From Paucilactobacillus suebicus DSM 5007 = KCTC 3549 (GTDB lineage Bacteria; Bacillota; Bacilli; Lactobacillales; Lactobacillaceae), in NCBI RefSeq assembly GCF_001434475.1, contig NZ_AZGF01000025.1:1-34734 (forward strand): a stretch of 34,734 nt of DNA. The letters are read 5' to 3'. Below, one piece after another: positions 14,884 through 21,628 of this stretch; the first letter of the stretch is position 1; every line of letters begins with the position of its first letter. The translations under genes and the position numbers were made by a program. The notes under the pieces were generated by a model. The model saw only the letters and a program-made list of their open reading frames with translations, was not told where the DNA came from and did not search any database.

Positions 14884-15474
14884 ATGGATCTCGAAATCAA
14901 GGAAACAATTCTGACAAACATTCTCTCAAAATACAACCAAGAAATTACTAACCTTAGTATTCATAACTTAGCAATGATCGCAGCACAATCATTTTTCCCG
15001 CGTAACACCATGGTACTTGGATTAAATGAGCCGCAACGCTATGTATACCTGATTGTTAAAGGTTTATCTCGTAGTTATTACATTGATGAGGACGGCAATA
15101 ATGTCACCAAGAATTTTATGTTAGAAGGAGAGTTTTTGATTGGCGAAGGGCTGTTTTCAGATACCAGTGTTGAAGCTTTTGATGCCGTCGAAGATTTGCA
15201 GTGCTTAAGGTTTGAAGCAGCCGCATTAAAAAAGCTTATCATGAGTGATGACGGTCTCACTAAGTTGTATATTTCGTTGTTAGAAGAAACTATTCGCTAC
15301 AAAATGCAGCGGGAATATGGGTTCCAGAATTTAAATGCTGAACAACGTTATTTAGAGTTTCAAGATATATATGGTAAGGCCGAAAACCGCATGCCACAGA
15401 ACTTAATTGCGTCTTATATTGGCATCAAAAAAGAAAGTTTGAGCCGGCTACGAAAAAAGATGCGGAACAATTAA
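14884..15474 (+). CDS. Crp/Fnr-family regulator 2
   Basis: A 196-aa protein. The beta-barrel sensor domain spans about residues 25-115 (PRNTMVLGLNEPQRYVYLIVKGLSRSYY). The C-terminal helix-turn-helix is short (PQNLIASYIGIKKESLSRLRKKM), as in many lactic acid bacterial Crp-like proteins. GAAGGGG lies upstream of the ATG. Neither a cysteine cluster nor a clear cAMP pocket is seen. The hydrolase at 15544 follows on the same strand with its own ribosome site, so the regulator may control it. It is not closely similar to the regulator at 11416. Confidence 0.85.
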   Translation: MDLEIKETILTNILSKYNQEITNLSIHNLAMIAAQSFFPRNTMVLGLNEPQRYVYLIVKGLSRSYYIDEDGNNVTKNFMLEGEFLIGEGLFSDTSVEAFDAVEDLQCLRFEAAALKKLIMSDDGLTKLYISLLEETIRYKMQREYGFQNLNAEQRYLEFQDIYGKAENRMPQNLIASYIGIKKESLSRLRKKMRNN

Positions 15475-15543
15475 CATAGGTCAATGAGCATTCTCCATTT
15501 TCTTGTTAAATTAGTGTCATCAACGAAATGGAGGAATTTAATT

Positions 15544-16491
15544 ATGACAACTTACAAAAACCAACAAGCATGGCGCGACGTTCAAAACTTCTTACCAAAG
15601 AAGTATCACTTCACTAACAGCTATCACCCAACTGAAGAATCATGGAACTGGAAAGGTAATGGCGTTCATTTAGACACATTCCGTAATCCAAAGGCTAAAG
15701 CTAAAATCATTTTGTTTCACGGCGTTGGTACAAATGGTCGTCAAATCTCAATGATCATTGGTGGCCCGTTAGCTCTTGATGGTTATGAGACAATCACTGT
15801 TGATATGCCGACTTACGGGGTAACGGATGTTAATCCAAACAGTATTATCAGCTATGATGACTGGATTCAATGTGGTAGTGATCTAATTGATGCAGAATTG
15901 GCTAAGGATGATCGTCCAATCTTCCTTTATGGATTGTCGGCTGGAGGAATGGAAACTTATCACGTTGCTGCTCGCAACAAAAAAGTGAAAGGTATCATCG
16001 GAATGACTTTCTTGGACCAACGTAGCAAAGATGTTCAGATGACGACGACTAATAACTGGTTCTGGGGCACATTCGGTATTCCAATGACAAAAATGGCCAC
16101 AAACATGGGATTGAGTGGTTTCAAGATGAAGATGAGTATTCCTTCAAAAATGAGTGCACTAGTTAATGATCCTGACTGCTTAAAGGTTTTGTTCAAGGAC
16201 AAAACTTCGGCAGGTAACAAGGTATCTATGAAGTTTATGAATACTTACATGACATATACTCCAGATATTGAACCAGAAAACTTTGATGTATGTCCGGTAT
16301 TGCTAACTCAACCAGAAGATGATAGGTGGACACCACAGTGGCTTAGTGATCCATTCTTAGATAAGATTACGAAAGTACCAGTTACCAGGACTGTGCTACG
16401 TAATGGGTCACATTATCCGATTGAAGCAACCGCTTTGGATGATTTGCACAAGTATATCTTGGGATTCTTGAAAGACAATTTAAAGGGATAG
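15544..16491 (+). CDS. Alpha/beta hydrolase
   Basis: A 315-aa cytoplasmic serine hydrolase. The nucleophile elbow GLSAGG places Ser132. A likely acid is in PEDDRWTP, and the general base His in NGSHYPIE. The oxyanion HG is in FHGVGTNG near residue 59. ATG at 15544 is chosen: GGAGGA lies 8 nt upstream, whereas the frame start at 15484 has no ribosome site. No signal peptide. The substrate (ester, lactone or amide) is not predictable. It lies 69 nt after the Crp-like gene and ends at a terminator. Confidence 0.85.
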   Translation: MTTYKNQQAWRDVQNFLPKKYHFTNSYHPTEESWNWKGNGVHLDTFRNPKAKAKIILFHGVGTNGRQISMIIGGPLALDGYETITVDMPTYGVTDVNPNSIISYDDWIQCGSDLIDAELAKDDRPIFLYGLSAGGMETYHVAARNKKVKGIIGMTFLDQRSKDVQMTTTNNWFWGTFGIPMTKMATNMGLSGFKMKMSIPSKMSALVNDPDCLKVLFKDKTSAGNKVSMKFMNTYMTYTPDIEPENFDVCPVLLTQPEDDRWTPQWLSDPFLDKITKVPVTRTVLRNGSHYPIEATALDDLHKYILGFLKDNLKG

Positions 16492-16497
16492 AGAAAT

Positions 16498-16526
16498 AGC
16501 ATCGAGAAAATCTCGATGCTGTTTTT
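16498..16526 (+). terminator. Terminator of the hydrolase gene
   Basis: AGCATCGAGA, a 3-nt loop, TCTCGATGCT, then GT5. Confidence 0.9.
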
Positions 16527-16535
16527 GCAGTCAGA

Positions 16536-16551
16536 TGTTTCATGTGAAACT
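16536..16551. promoter_or_regulatory. parS-like palindrome 3
   Basis: TGTTTCATGTGAAACT: two differences from TGTTTCACGTGAAACA, one in the core. Intergenic, directly after a terminator. Confidence 0.45.
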
Positions 16552-16671
16552 ATTTGTTTTCCTTCCAACCTTGTATAACACTAAATCAAATCGTATCATT
16601 AAGCCAAAGTATAGCCGAAATTAAACTCCGACCATATAACGAGGTTGTTTACAGAGAGGAAAGCGATAATT

Positions 16672-17628
16672 TTGAAAATTGCAGTAATTGGTGCAGGTGC
16701 GATGGGATTACGTTACGGGATCTTGTTACAAGAAGCAGGTAACGATGTGGATTTCGTAGAACCATGGAAGCCAAGCTACGATGCCATTAAAAAACAAAAT
16801 GTTGTCTATGTCTCACGTGACGGGAAAAATCGTCAATTGATTAATGTTAGCGTGTATCAACCTAATGAATATCAAACAGAGCCCGACTTAGCCATTTTAT
16901 TTGTGAAACAGATGGAATCTGATCATGCCATGGCTGCATGTAAACATTTCCTGGGAAATAATACCTACGTTTTGACTAATCAAAATGGAATTGGATCTGT
17001 TGATGTCATTGAAAAATATGTACCACAACAACATATCATTGCGGGAACAGCATTTGTGGCAACAGTCCTTAATCACCCTGGCGATGTAAACTTTATGGGT
17101 AATAAAGGGGCAGGCCACACTCATTTAGTTAACGTGACCGAGAAACCTGATGATTTTACCAAGCAAGTCGTTAATGAATTTCAAAAGGCAGGGTTAAACC
17201 CAACACTACTAACCAATTATATGGGAACACTGTGGGATAAGATGATGCTGAATGCCGTTATCAATACAATTTGCACGATGATGGATATTACAATGGGACA
17301 GTATGCGACATTCAGTCAAGCTAGCGAATTGTCAGAAGAACTAATTCAAGAAGGCACTAAGGTAGCCGAGGGTGACGGCGTAAAAATGTTGAAAACGCCA
17401 GAAGAAATGGCAGCAGTTATTCAACGTGAGAGTTCATCTGTTAATCCTTTGCATCGACCATCGATGTACCAAGATATGGTTAATAACCGGCCGACCGAAG
17501 TTGAGTATATTAATGGGTATATTTTAAAACGTGCTAAGGTCCACGGACTTGACGCACCAAAACATGAATTATTAGTAAAATTGGTACATTTGACTGAAGA
17601 AATGCGCCGTTACAAACAACCACAATAA
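16672..17628 (+). CDS. panE: Ketopantoate reductase family protein (PanE-like)
   Basis: A 318-aa two-domain reductase. The N-terminal Rossmann fold has GAGAMGLRYG near residues 7-16. The C-terminal helical domain carries the family lysine in GTLWDKMMLNAVINT (about 184), and the Glu/Ser substrate region near 245-260. The start chosen is TTG at 16672: AGAGAGGAAAG lies about 10 nt upstream, and the TTG at 16645 is upstream of it. It reduces 2-dehydropantoate to pantoate with NADPH in CoA synthesis. In lactic acid bacteria relatives act as D-2-hydroxyacid dehydrogenases on branched-chain keto acids, so the function is not settled. No other pan genes are adjacent. Confidence 0.85.
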   Translation: MKIAVIGAGAMGLRYGILLQEAGNDVDFVEPWKPSYDAIKKQNVVYVSRDGKNRQLINVSVYQPNEYQTEPDLAILFVKQMESDHAMAACKHFLGNNTYVLTNQNGIGSVDVIEKYVPQQHIIAGTAFVATVLNHPGDVNFMGNKGAGHTHLVNVTEKPDDFTKQVVNEFQKAGLNPTLLTNYMGTLWDKMMLNAVINTICTMMDITMGQYATFSQASELSEELIQEGTKVAEGDGVKMLKTPEEMAAVIQRESSSVNPLHRPSMYQDMVNNRPTEVEYINGYILKRAKVHGLDAPKHELLVKLVHLTEEMRRYKQPQ

Positions 17629-17717
17629 CCTGAGCATTTAAATATATAATTGTTACTAGTTAAGTTATAATTCTCCGAGTATGTCACACGAACGTAGTCA
17701 ATGAAAAGGAGACCGTT

Positions 17718-18332
17718 ATGAAAAAAGTACTTATTTTAGGTGCCGGCGGAAATATCGCCCAATTTGTCGAACAGGAACTGGCTGATAAGGCAGATCTAAC
17801 TCTTTATTTGCGCAGTCCACGTAAGTTAGCAAAACAATATGGCACTGTGGTTACTGGTGACGCTTTTGACCATGAACAATTGGTTAAGACGATGAAGGGC
17901 CAGGATATTATCTTCTCAAATCTGGGTTGGCAACATATGGCTGATATGGCCACAGAGGTAACAACTGCCGCTCAAGAGGCGGGAGTGAAACGATTAATTT
18001 GGATTGCAACTGCTGGGATTTATGACGAAATTCCAGCGGCAGATCAGGAAGAAATTCGAGCAATGTTCGGCTCAGCAGATGATCCGACAACCTACTTTGG
18101 TGACGAACGTGTAGGGGCAGACATTGTAGATGCTAGTGAACTGATCACTACAATTATCAGGCCAAATACACTAACGGATGCGGAAGAAGTCGAACCAGTT
18201 TTAGTAACAAAACGAGATGAAGAAATCCGTGGGAATGCAATTTCACGCAAGACGGTGGCACATTTTGTTAGTGATCTGATTTTGAATGATGGCCAGTATT
18301 TGAATGATTCGATTGCGATTAGCAAAAAGTAG
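17718..18332 (+). CDS. NAD(P)-binding protein, NmrA/atypical SDR family
   Basis: A 204-aa single-domain Rossmann protein. The glycine motif GAGGNIAQFV at 8-17 is the atypical-SDR type, followed by GDAFD and NLGW. IATAGIY replaces the classical YxxxK active site, so catalysis is uncertain and a sensor-like or flavin/quinone reductase role is possible. AAAAGGAGA lies before the ATG. It is common in lactobacilli as a stress-linked oxidoreductase. Monocistronic, followed at once by a 111-nt nested inverted repeat. Confidence 0.85.
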   Translation: MKKVLILGAGGNIAQFVEQELADKADLTLYLRSPRKLAKQYGTVVTGDAFDHEQLVKTMKGQDIIFSNLGWQHMADMATEVTTAAQEAGVKRLIWIATAGIYDEIPAADQEEIRAMFGSADDPTTYFGDERVGADIVDASELITTIIRPNTLTDAEEVEPVLVTKRDEEIRGNAISRKTVAHFVSDLILNDGQYLNDSIAISKK

Positions 18333-18333
18333 A

Positions 18334-18444
18334 GTGGGAATTAAGGCGGGTTAGATGCCAGAATGTAAGACATAAATCATAATATTCCGGTCTTGAATAT
18401 TGTGATTTTTGTTTTACATGGCAGGCATCTGCCTTAATTTCCAC
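18334..18444. repeat. 111-nt nested imperfect inverted repeat
   Basis: Four stems nest in order: GTGGGAATTAAGGC (18334-18347) with GCCTTAATTTCCAC (18431-18444); AGATGCC (18353-18359) with GGCATCT (18424-18430); ATGTAA (18363-18368) with TTACAT (18414-18419); AATCATAATATTC (18375-18387) with GAATATTGTGATT (18395-18407). The whole element would fold into one long interrupted hairpin. It has no T-run. It is either a palindromic repeat element (MITE-like) or a structured 3' UTR. Confidence 0.7.
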
Positions 18445-18453
18445 GTTTCAAAA

Positions 18454-18501
18454 AAAACAAGCGATCCGGAGCCCAAAAAACCTCCAGATCGCTTGTTTTT
18501 A
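18454..18501. terminator. Bidirectional terminator
   Basis: AACAAGCGATC and GATCGCTTGTT form the stem, flanked by A-run and T-run, serving the plus-strand NmrA-like gene and the minus-strand exporter. Confidence 0.85.
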
Positions 18502-18511
18502 ACACCGAACC

Positions 18512-19228
18512 TCACAAAAACAAATAATAAATCCCACTAACTCCAATAAATCGATAAACCCATTTTCTAAACGTCGTATCATCCAACTTAGTAGCCAACC
18601 GTGCGGCAATAATTGTTCCAATACCAGCCGAAATCATCCCCACAATAATATAAGAGATATCATGCGGCACCAAAATCCCGTTGAAGACTCTCACGGTATT
18701 GATGTAGAAAACATCGATCATAAAAAAACTCTGAATGCTGGCGGTGTACTCGGGTACCGAATGAGAAAGGGAAAGAAAATATAGTGCCATCAACGGACCA
18801 CCAATTCCCAGTAAACCGTTAAAAAATCCTGAAATGATCATAAAACAGCCAGCAATGTACCAAGGGTATTTGCGACTACCAGCACTTTTAACCAACGTGA
18901 AGTACAGGTAGAGTGCAACAAGCAACCCACCAAGCATCATGCGCAAGATGTGGGTGTCCAGTACGTGGCTGAGATGAACCGACCATGTAGCTACAGATGC
19001 GTAGACGATAAATGGTACGATGATGCGCTTGAAGTTAAAATAGTGTCGGTAACGAATGGTCAAACCAATCATGCTGGCCAACATACTGACGCCGCCAATA
19101 CCAGCTGCCTGATCGATAGGTAATATTGATGGAAAAAAGATCATCATGATGATCACCGCACCAAATCCAGTCAATCCTTGGACGAAACCGCCGAGCATTG
19201 CTGGGAAAATAATTAGTAGCCAAGTCAC
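18512..19228 (-). CDS. TauE/SafE family membrane exporter
   Basis: A 238-aa protein with about seven or eight membrane helices and the internal duplication typical of TauE/SafE (YfcA) proteins: GGFVQGLTGFGAVIIM near the N-terminus and NGLLGIGGPLMALYF in the second half. Start is GTG at 19228, with AAAGGAGA upstream. Family members are linked to sulfite or organosulfonate export, but many are uncharacterised. It is a single gene between two bidirectional terminators, so it is not co-transcribed with the LLM pair upstream. Confidence 0.85.
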   Translation of the reverse strand: MTWLLIIFPAMLGGFVQGLTGFGAVIIMMIFFPSILPIDQAAGIGGVSMLASMIGLTIRYRHYFNFKRIIVPFIVYASVATWSVHLSHVLDTHILRMMLGGLLVALYLYFTLVKSAGSRKYPWYIAGCFMIISGFFNGLLGIGGPLMALYFLSLSHSVPEYTASIQSFFMIDVFYINTVRVFNGILVPHDISYIIVGMISAGIGTIIAARLATKLDDTTFRKWVYRFIGVSGIYYLFL

Positions 19229-19326
19229 AATGACTATTCTCCTTTGGGAAAGTTATATCTCTAGTGTCGCTGAAGAATGGTACGGGGTCAATGGTTCTGG
19301 CAAACTAATTTGATATTATGGCAAAA

Positions 19327-19357
19327 TAAAAATCACAGTCGCCGGACTGTGATTTTT
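19327..19357. terminator. Bidirectional terminator after the LLM operon
   Basis: AAAAATCACAGTC, a 4-nt loop and GACTGTGATTTTT: a 13-bp perfect stem flanked by A/T runs. Confidence 0.9.
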
Positions 19358-19362
19358 GTGTG

Positions 19363-20049
19363 TCATTTAATTTTTTCACCACGCTCCGTGATAATTTTTT
19401 GTCCATATGGGCTATCGTAGATCGTGTTAATTTTATCCTGGAACTCATCGCGTGGGATTGCTTCTCCGAATAATGGACTACCTGGTTCGAGCAGTAAGCC
19501 ATATCGTAATGGACCTAGAAATAGTGGGTCAAATCCGAAAGCCGTAATGACATGTTCCACAGTTGGTCGAATTTCATCGTGATCAGTAGCATAAGCCATT
19601 GCCCGCCTTACGTCAGGGTGTCGATCAACTTCAATTTCTAAATCATGGTAACCCATGTGGTTAAATGCTTTAGCAACTAGACTATTGTTTAAGTGATCTT
19701 GAACTACTTCAGATGATGATCGCTTGAAGTCCGAAATGTTATTGTGAGTGCCATCGACTTCCACCCAATAATTGCTGGCATCAAGAACAATTTTGCCAGC
19801 TAATTTTACTGGATCAAGATCTAGGTAATGTCCCAGTGGAATAGCTAAAATAATCACATCAGCTCGTTCAATGACTTCGTCAGTCGTTAGAGTGATTGTG
19901 CCAGGTGCCAACGTATCAATTACCCATTTCAGGTCTTCAACTTTATGCCGACTACCGATGAGGATTGGCAATTGGGCTTGAATTCCCAGTCGTGCTAGGG
20001 TTGAGCCAAGCTTGCCAGCACCAACGATGCCAATAGTTGGCTCAGTCAT
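19363..20049 (-). CDS. NpdG-like NAD(P)-binding oxidoreductase
   Basis: A 228-aa protein with the fold of F420H2:NADP oxidoreductase / pyrroline-carboxylate reductase N-domains: IGIVGAGKLGSTLARLG at 6-22, a SRHK dinucleotide-phosphate motif, and DVIILAIPLG in the fourth strand. ATG at 20049 is chosen: GGAGGTG lies 6 nt upstream, and the start overlaps the LLM stop by 8 nt, so the two are translationally coupled. Lactobacilli are not known to make F420, so NADPH with flavin is the likelier chemistry. It probably supplies or consumes reducing power with its LLM partner; substrate unknown. Confidence 0.8.
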   Translation of the reverse strand: MTEPTIGIVGAGKLGSTLARLGIQAQLPILIGSRHKVEDLKWVIDTLAPGTITLTTDEVIERADVIILAIPLGHYLDLDPVKLAGKIVLDASNYWVEVDGTHNNISDFKRSSSEVVQDHLNNSLVAKAFNHMGYHDLEIEVDRHPDVRRAMAYATDHDEIRPTVEHVITAFGFDPLFLGPLRYGLLLEPGSPLFGEAIPRDEFQDKINTIYDSPYGQKIITERGEKIK

Positions 20050-21094
20050 TACCATCACCTCCAAGTAGCTCTTTAACCCGTGGAATGACCTTTTCACCAT
20101 AGTTGCGAATTGTGTCTTCACGTTGATGCAGCAGTTGACCACCTGTACCATAAACTAAGTCAAAGCGCTGCATGTCCATGGCTTTCATATTCTTGGCAAT
20201 CTTTTGTGCCACTGTCTCAGGAGTACCGACGTAATATGAACCTTTATCAATTTCAAATTCAAATCGATCACGAGTCATTGGTGCCCAGCCACGATCGATG
20301 CCAATGCGGTCCATTTCCGCTTTGATATATTTCCAACCAACCTCGATTGCTTCTTTTTCATCATCGAGAATGATGCCGTGTGCGTGCATTCCTAAGGGAC
20401 GCTCCGGTTTGTCAAATTGTTTCGTAGCCTTGTGGTATAAATCAACATATGGACGGAAACGAGTCGGCTCGCCACCGATGATTGCGATCACTACTGGTAA
20501 ATCATAATATACGGCACGAATGATTGATTCTGGTGTACCACCAACTGCTACGCTTGTCGCAATTGTTTCACCCTCTGGTAGTTGAGGATAAACGGTGGTG
20601 TCAGTTAGTTTCTGCGTTAGTTTGCCGTTCCAATTCATTGGCTTGCCTTCAAGCAATGCCTGCCACATGGCAATCTTTTCTTCGAACAAGTCATCGTATT
20701 TTTCCAAATCATAACCGTACAACGGGAAGGATTCAGTAAATGATCCGCGTCCTAACATGATTTCTTCACGCCCATTAGATAACGCATGTAGTGTACTAAA
20801 ACGCTCGAAAACACGCACAGGATCGTCACTGCTCAGCACTGTAACGGCTGTGCCTAATTTAATGTTCTTAGTTACTTGCGCCATCGCACTAAGAACAATT
20901 TCGGGACTGCTAATCGCAAATTCTGAACGGTGATGTTCACCTAAAGCAATGAGGTCAATACCGAGTTCGTCTGCCAAATGAGCTTCTTTAACAACTTGGC
21001 GTAGCGTTTCAGCTCCTGTCATTGGGGTACCGTCGTTCTTAAAGCCAATATCACCGAAAGTATCTAATCCAAACTGGTATTTTTTCTCTGTCAT
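20042..21094 (-). CDS. LLM-class flavin-dependent oxidoreductase
   Basis: A 350-aa luciferase-like TIM-barrel oxidoreductase. Family features are EAHLADELGIDLIALGEHH near the N-terminus, LGTAVTVLSSDDPVRVFERFSTL, and MLGRGSFTESFPLYGYD. ATG at 21094 is chosen: GGAGGTAAGCAAA precedes it, whereas the in-frame ATG at 21109 overlaps that ribosome site. It forms a two-gene operon with the NpdG-like gene. An upstream 19-bp palindrome overlaps the leader region, so a dedicated repressor is expected, but no intact regulator gene lies next to it. Reaction on electrophiles, quinones or sulfonates is possible but unproven. Confidence 0.9.
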   Translation of the reverse strand: MTEKKYQFGLDTFGDIGFKNDGTPMTGAETLRQVVKEAHLADELGIDLIALGEHHRSEFAISSPEIVLSAMAQVTKNIKLGTAVTVLSSDDPVRVFERFSTLHALSNGREEIMLGRGSFTESFPLYGYDLEKYDDLFEEKIAMWQALLEGKPMNWNGKLTQKLTDTTVYPQLPEGETIATSVAVGGTPESIIRAVYYDLPVVIAIIGGEPTRFRPYVDLYHKATKQFDKPERPLGMHAHGIILDDEKEAIEVGWKYIKAEMDRIGIDRGWAPMTRDRFEFEIDKGSYYVGTPETVAQKIAKNMKAMDMQRFDLVYGTGGQLLHQREDTIRNYGEKVIPRVKELLGGDGND

Positions 21095-21110
21095 TTTGCT
21101 TACCTCCATA

Positions 21111-21129
21111 TACTTACTTTTAGTAAGTA
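21111..21129. promoter_or_regulatory. Operator of the LLM operon
   Basis: TACTTACT-TTT-AGTAAGTA, perfect 8-bp arms, just upstream of the ribosome site. It is of the type bound by TetR- or HxlR/MarR-like redox or electrophile regulators. Confidence 0.7.
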
Positions 21130-21571
21130 ATAATGTTTAAGGATATTGTACTCGATTGGTGAAAAAATGCAACTAGAATGCGCGTAAGCTTGGAGAAACC
21201 GTAAATGATGATTATCGAAAGATTAGCAATAATGTAAAATGGATAGAAAAGTTAATTTTAAGTTGATGTAGTTATCACGTTAATTGTTATGTTGCTGAAA
21301 AAATTGAACAACATAGTCAATTTTGAATCGACGTCCAATAAATACTGGACCTGTCGCTTTTTGTCGATGAAACAAATGATTCTGATTTAGACTACGAAGA
21401 TATTTACAAACAATTTGAGTTTCATTTGAAAGAGCTATTCAAGTAATATCTGGTTCTTATTTATACATATTTTCGATAAGCATAGATGTATTTTATGTTG
21501 ATTACACAGCTGAAGAATAACATGCTGTGACAGAACAAAGTATATTCATAATGTATTTAAGCTAGTCACAT
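21130..21571. other. Gene-poor stretch with a possible gene remnant
   Basis: No intact gene with a ribosome site was found. The frame at 21342-21446 encodes a short stretch ending in SDLDYEDIYKQFEFHLKELF-K-stop, which looks like the C-terminal helix of a TetR-type regulator. It is preceded by a stop at 21339 and by other-frame fragments. It may be the decayed regulator of the LLM operon. Evidence is weak. Confidence 0.3.
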
Positions 21572-21613
21572 AAAAAGACCAGTCCAAACTAATAAAAGTT
21601 CAGACTGGCCTTT
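21572..21613 (-). terminator. Terminator of the P-type ATPase operon
   Basis: GGCCAGTC and GACTGGTC arms on the minus strand, then CTTTTTATG; A/T symmetry could allow use in both directions. Confidence 0.75.
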
Positions 21614-21628
21614 GTTTCACGTGAAACA
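21613..21628. promoter_or_regulatory. parS site 4, perfect consensus
   Basis: TGTTTCACGTGAAACA, an exact 16-bp palindrome identical to the Firmicutes/streptococcal ParB-binding consensus, placed between the ATPase stop codon and its terminator. Confidence 0.8.

Noticed and set aside
18334-18444. CRISPR repeat or tRNA-like structure
   Set aside because: There is a single nested inverted repeat with no direct-repeat spacing and no tRNA consensus boxes.
19363-21094. A true F420-dependent enzyme pair
   Set aside because: Fold similarity alone does not show F420 use, and no F420 synthesis genes are in the window.
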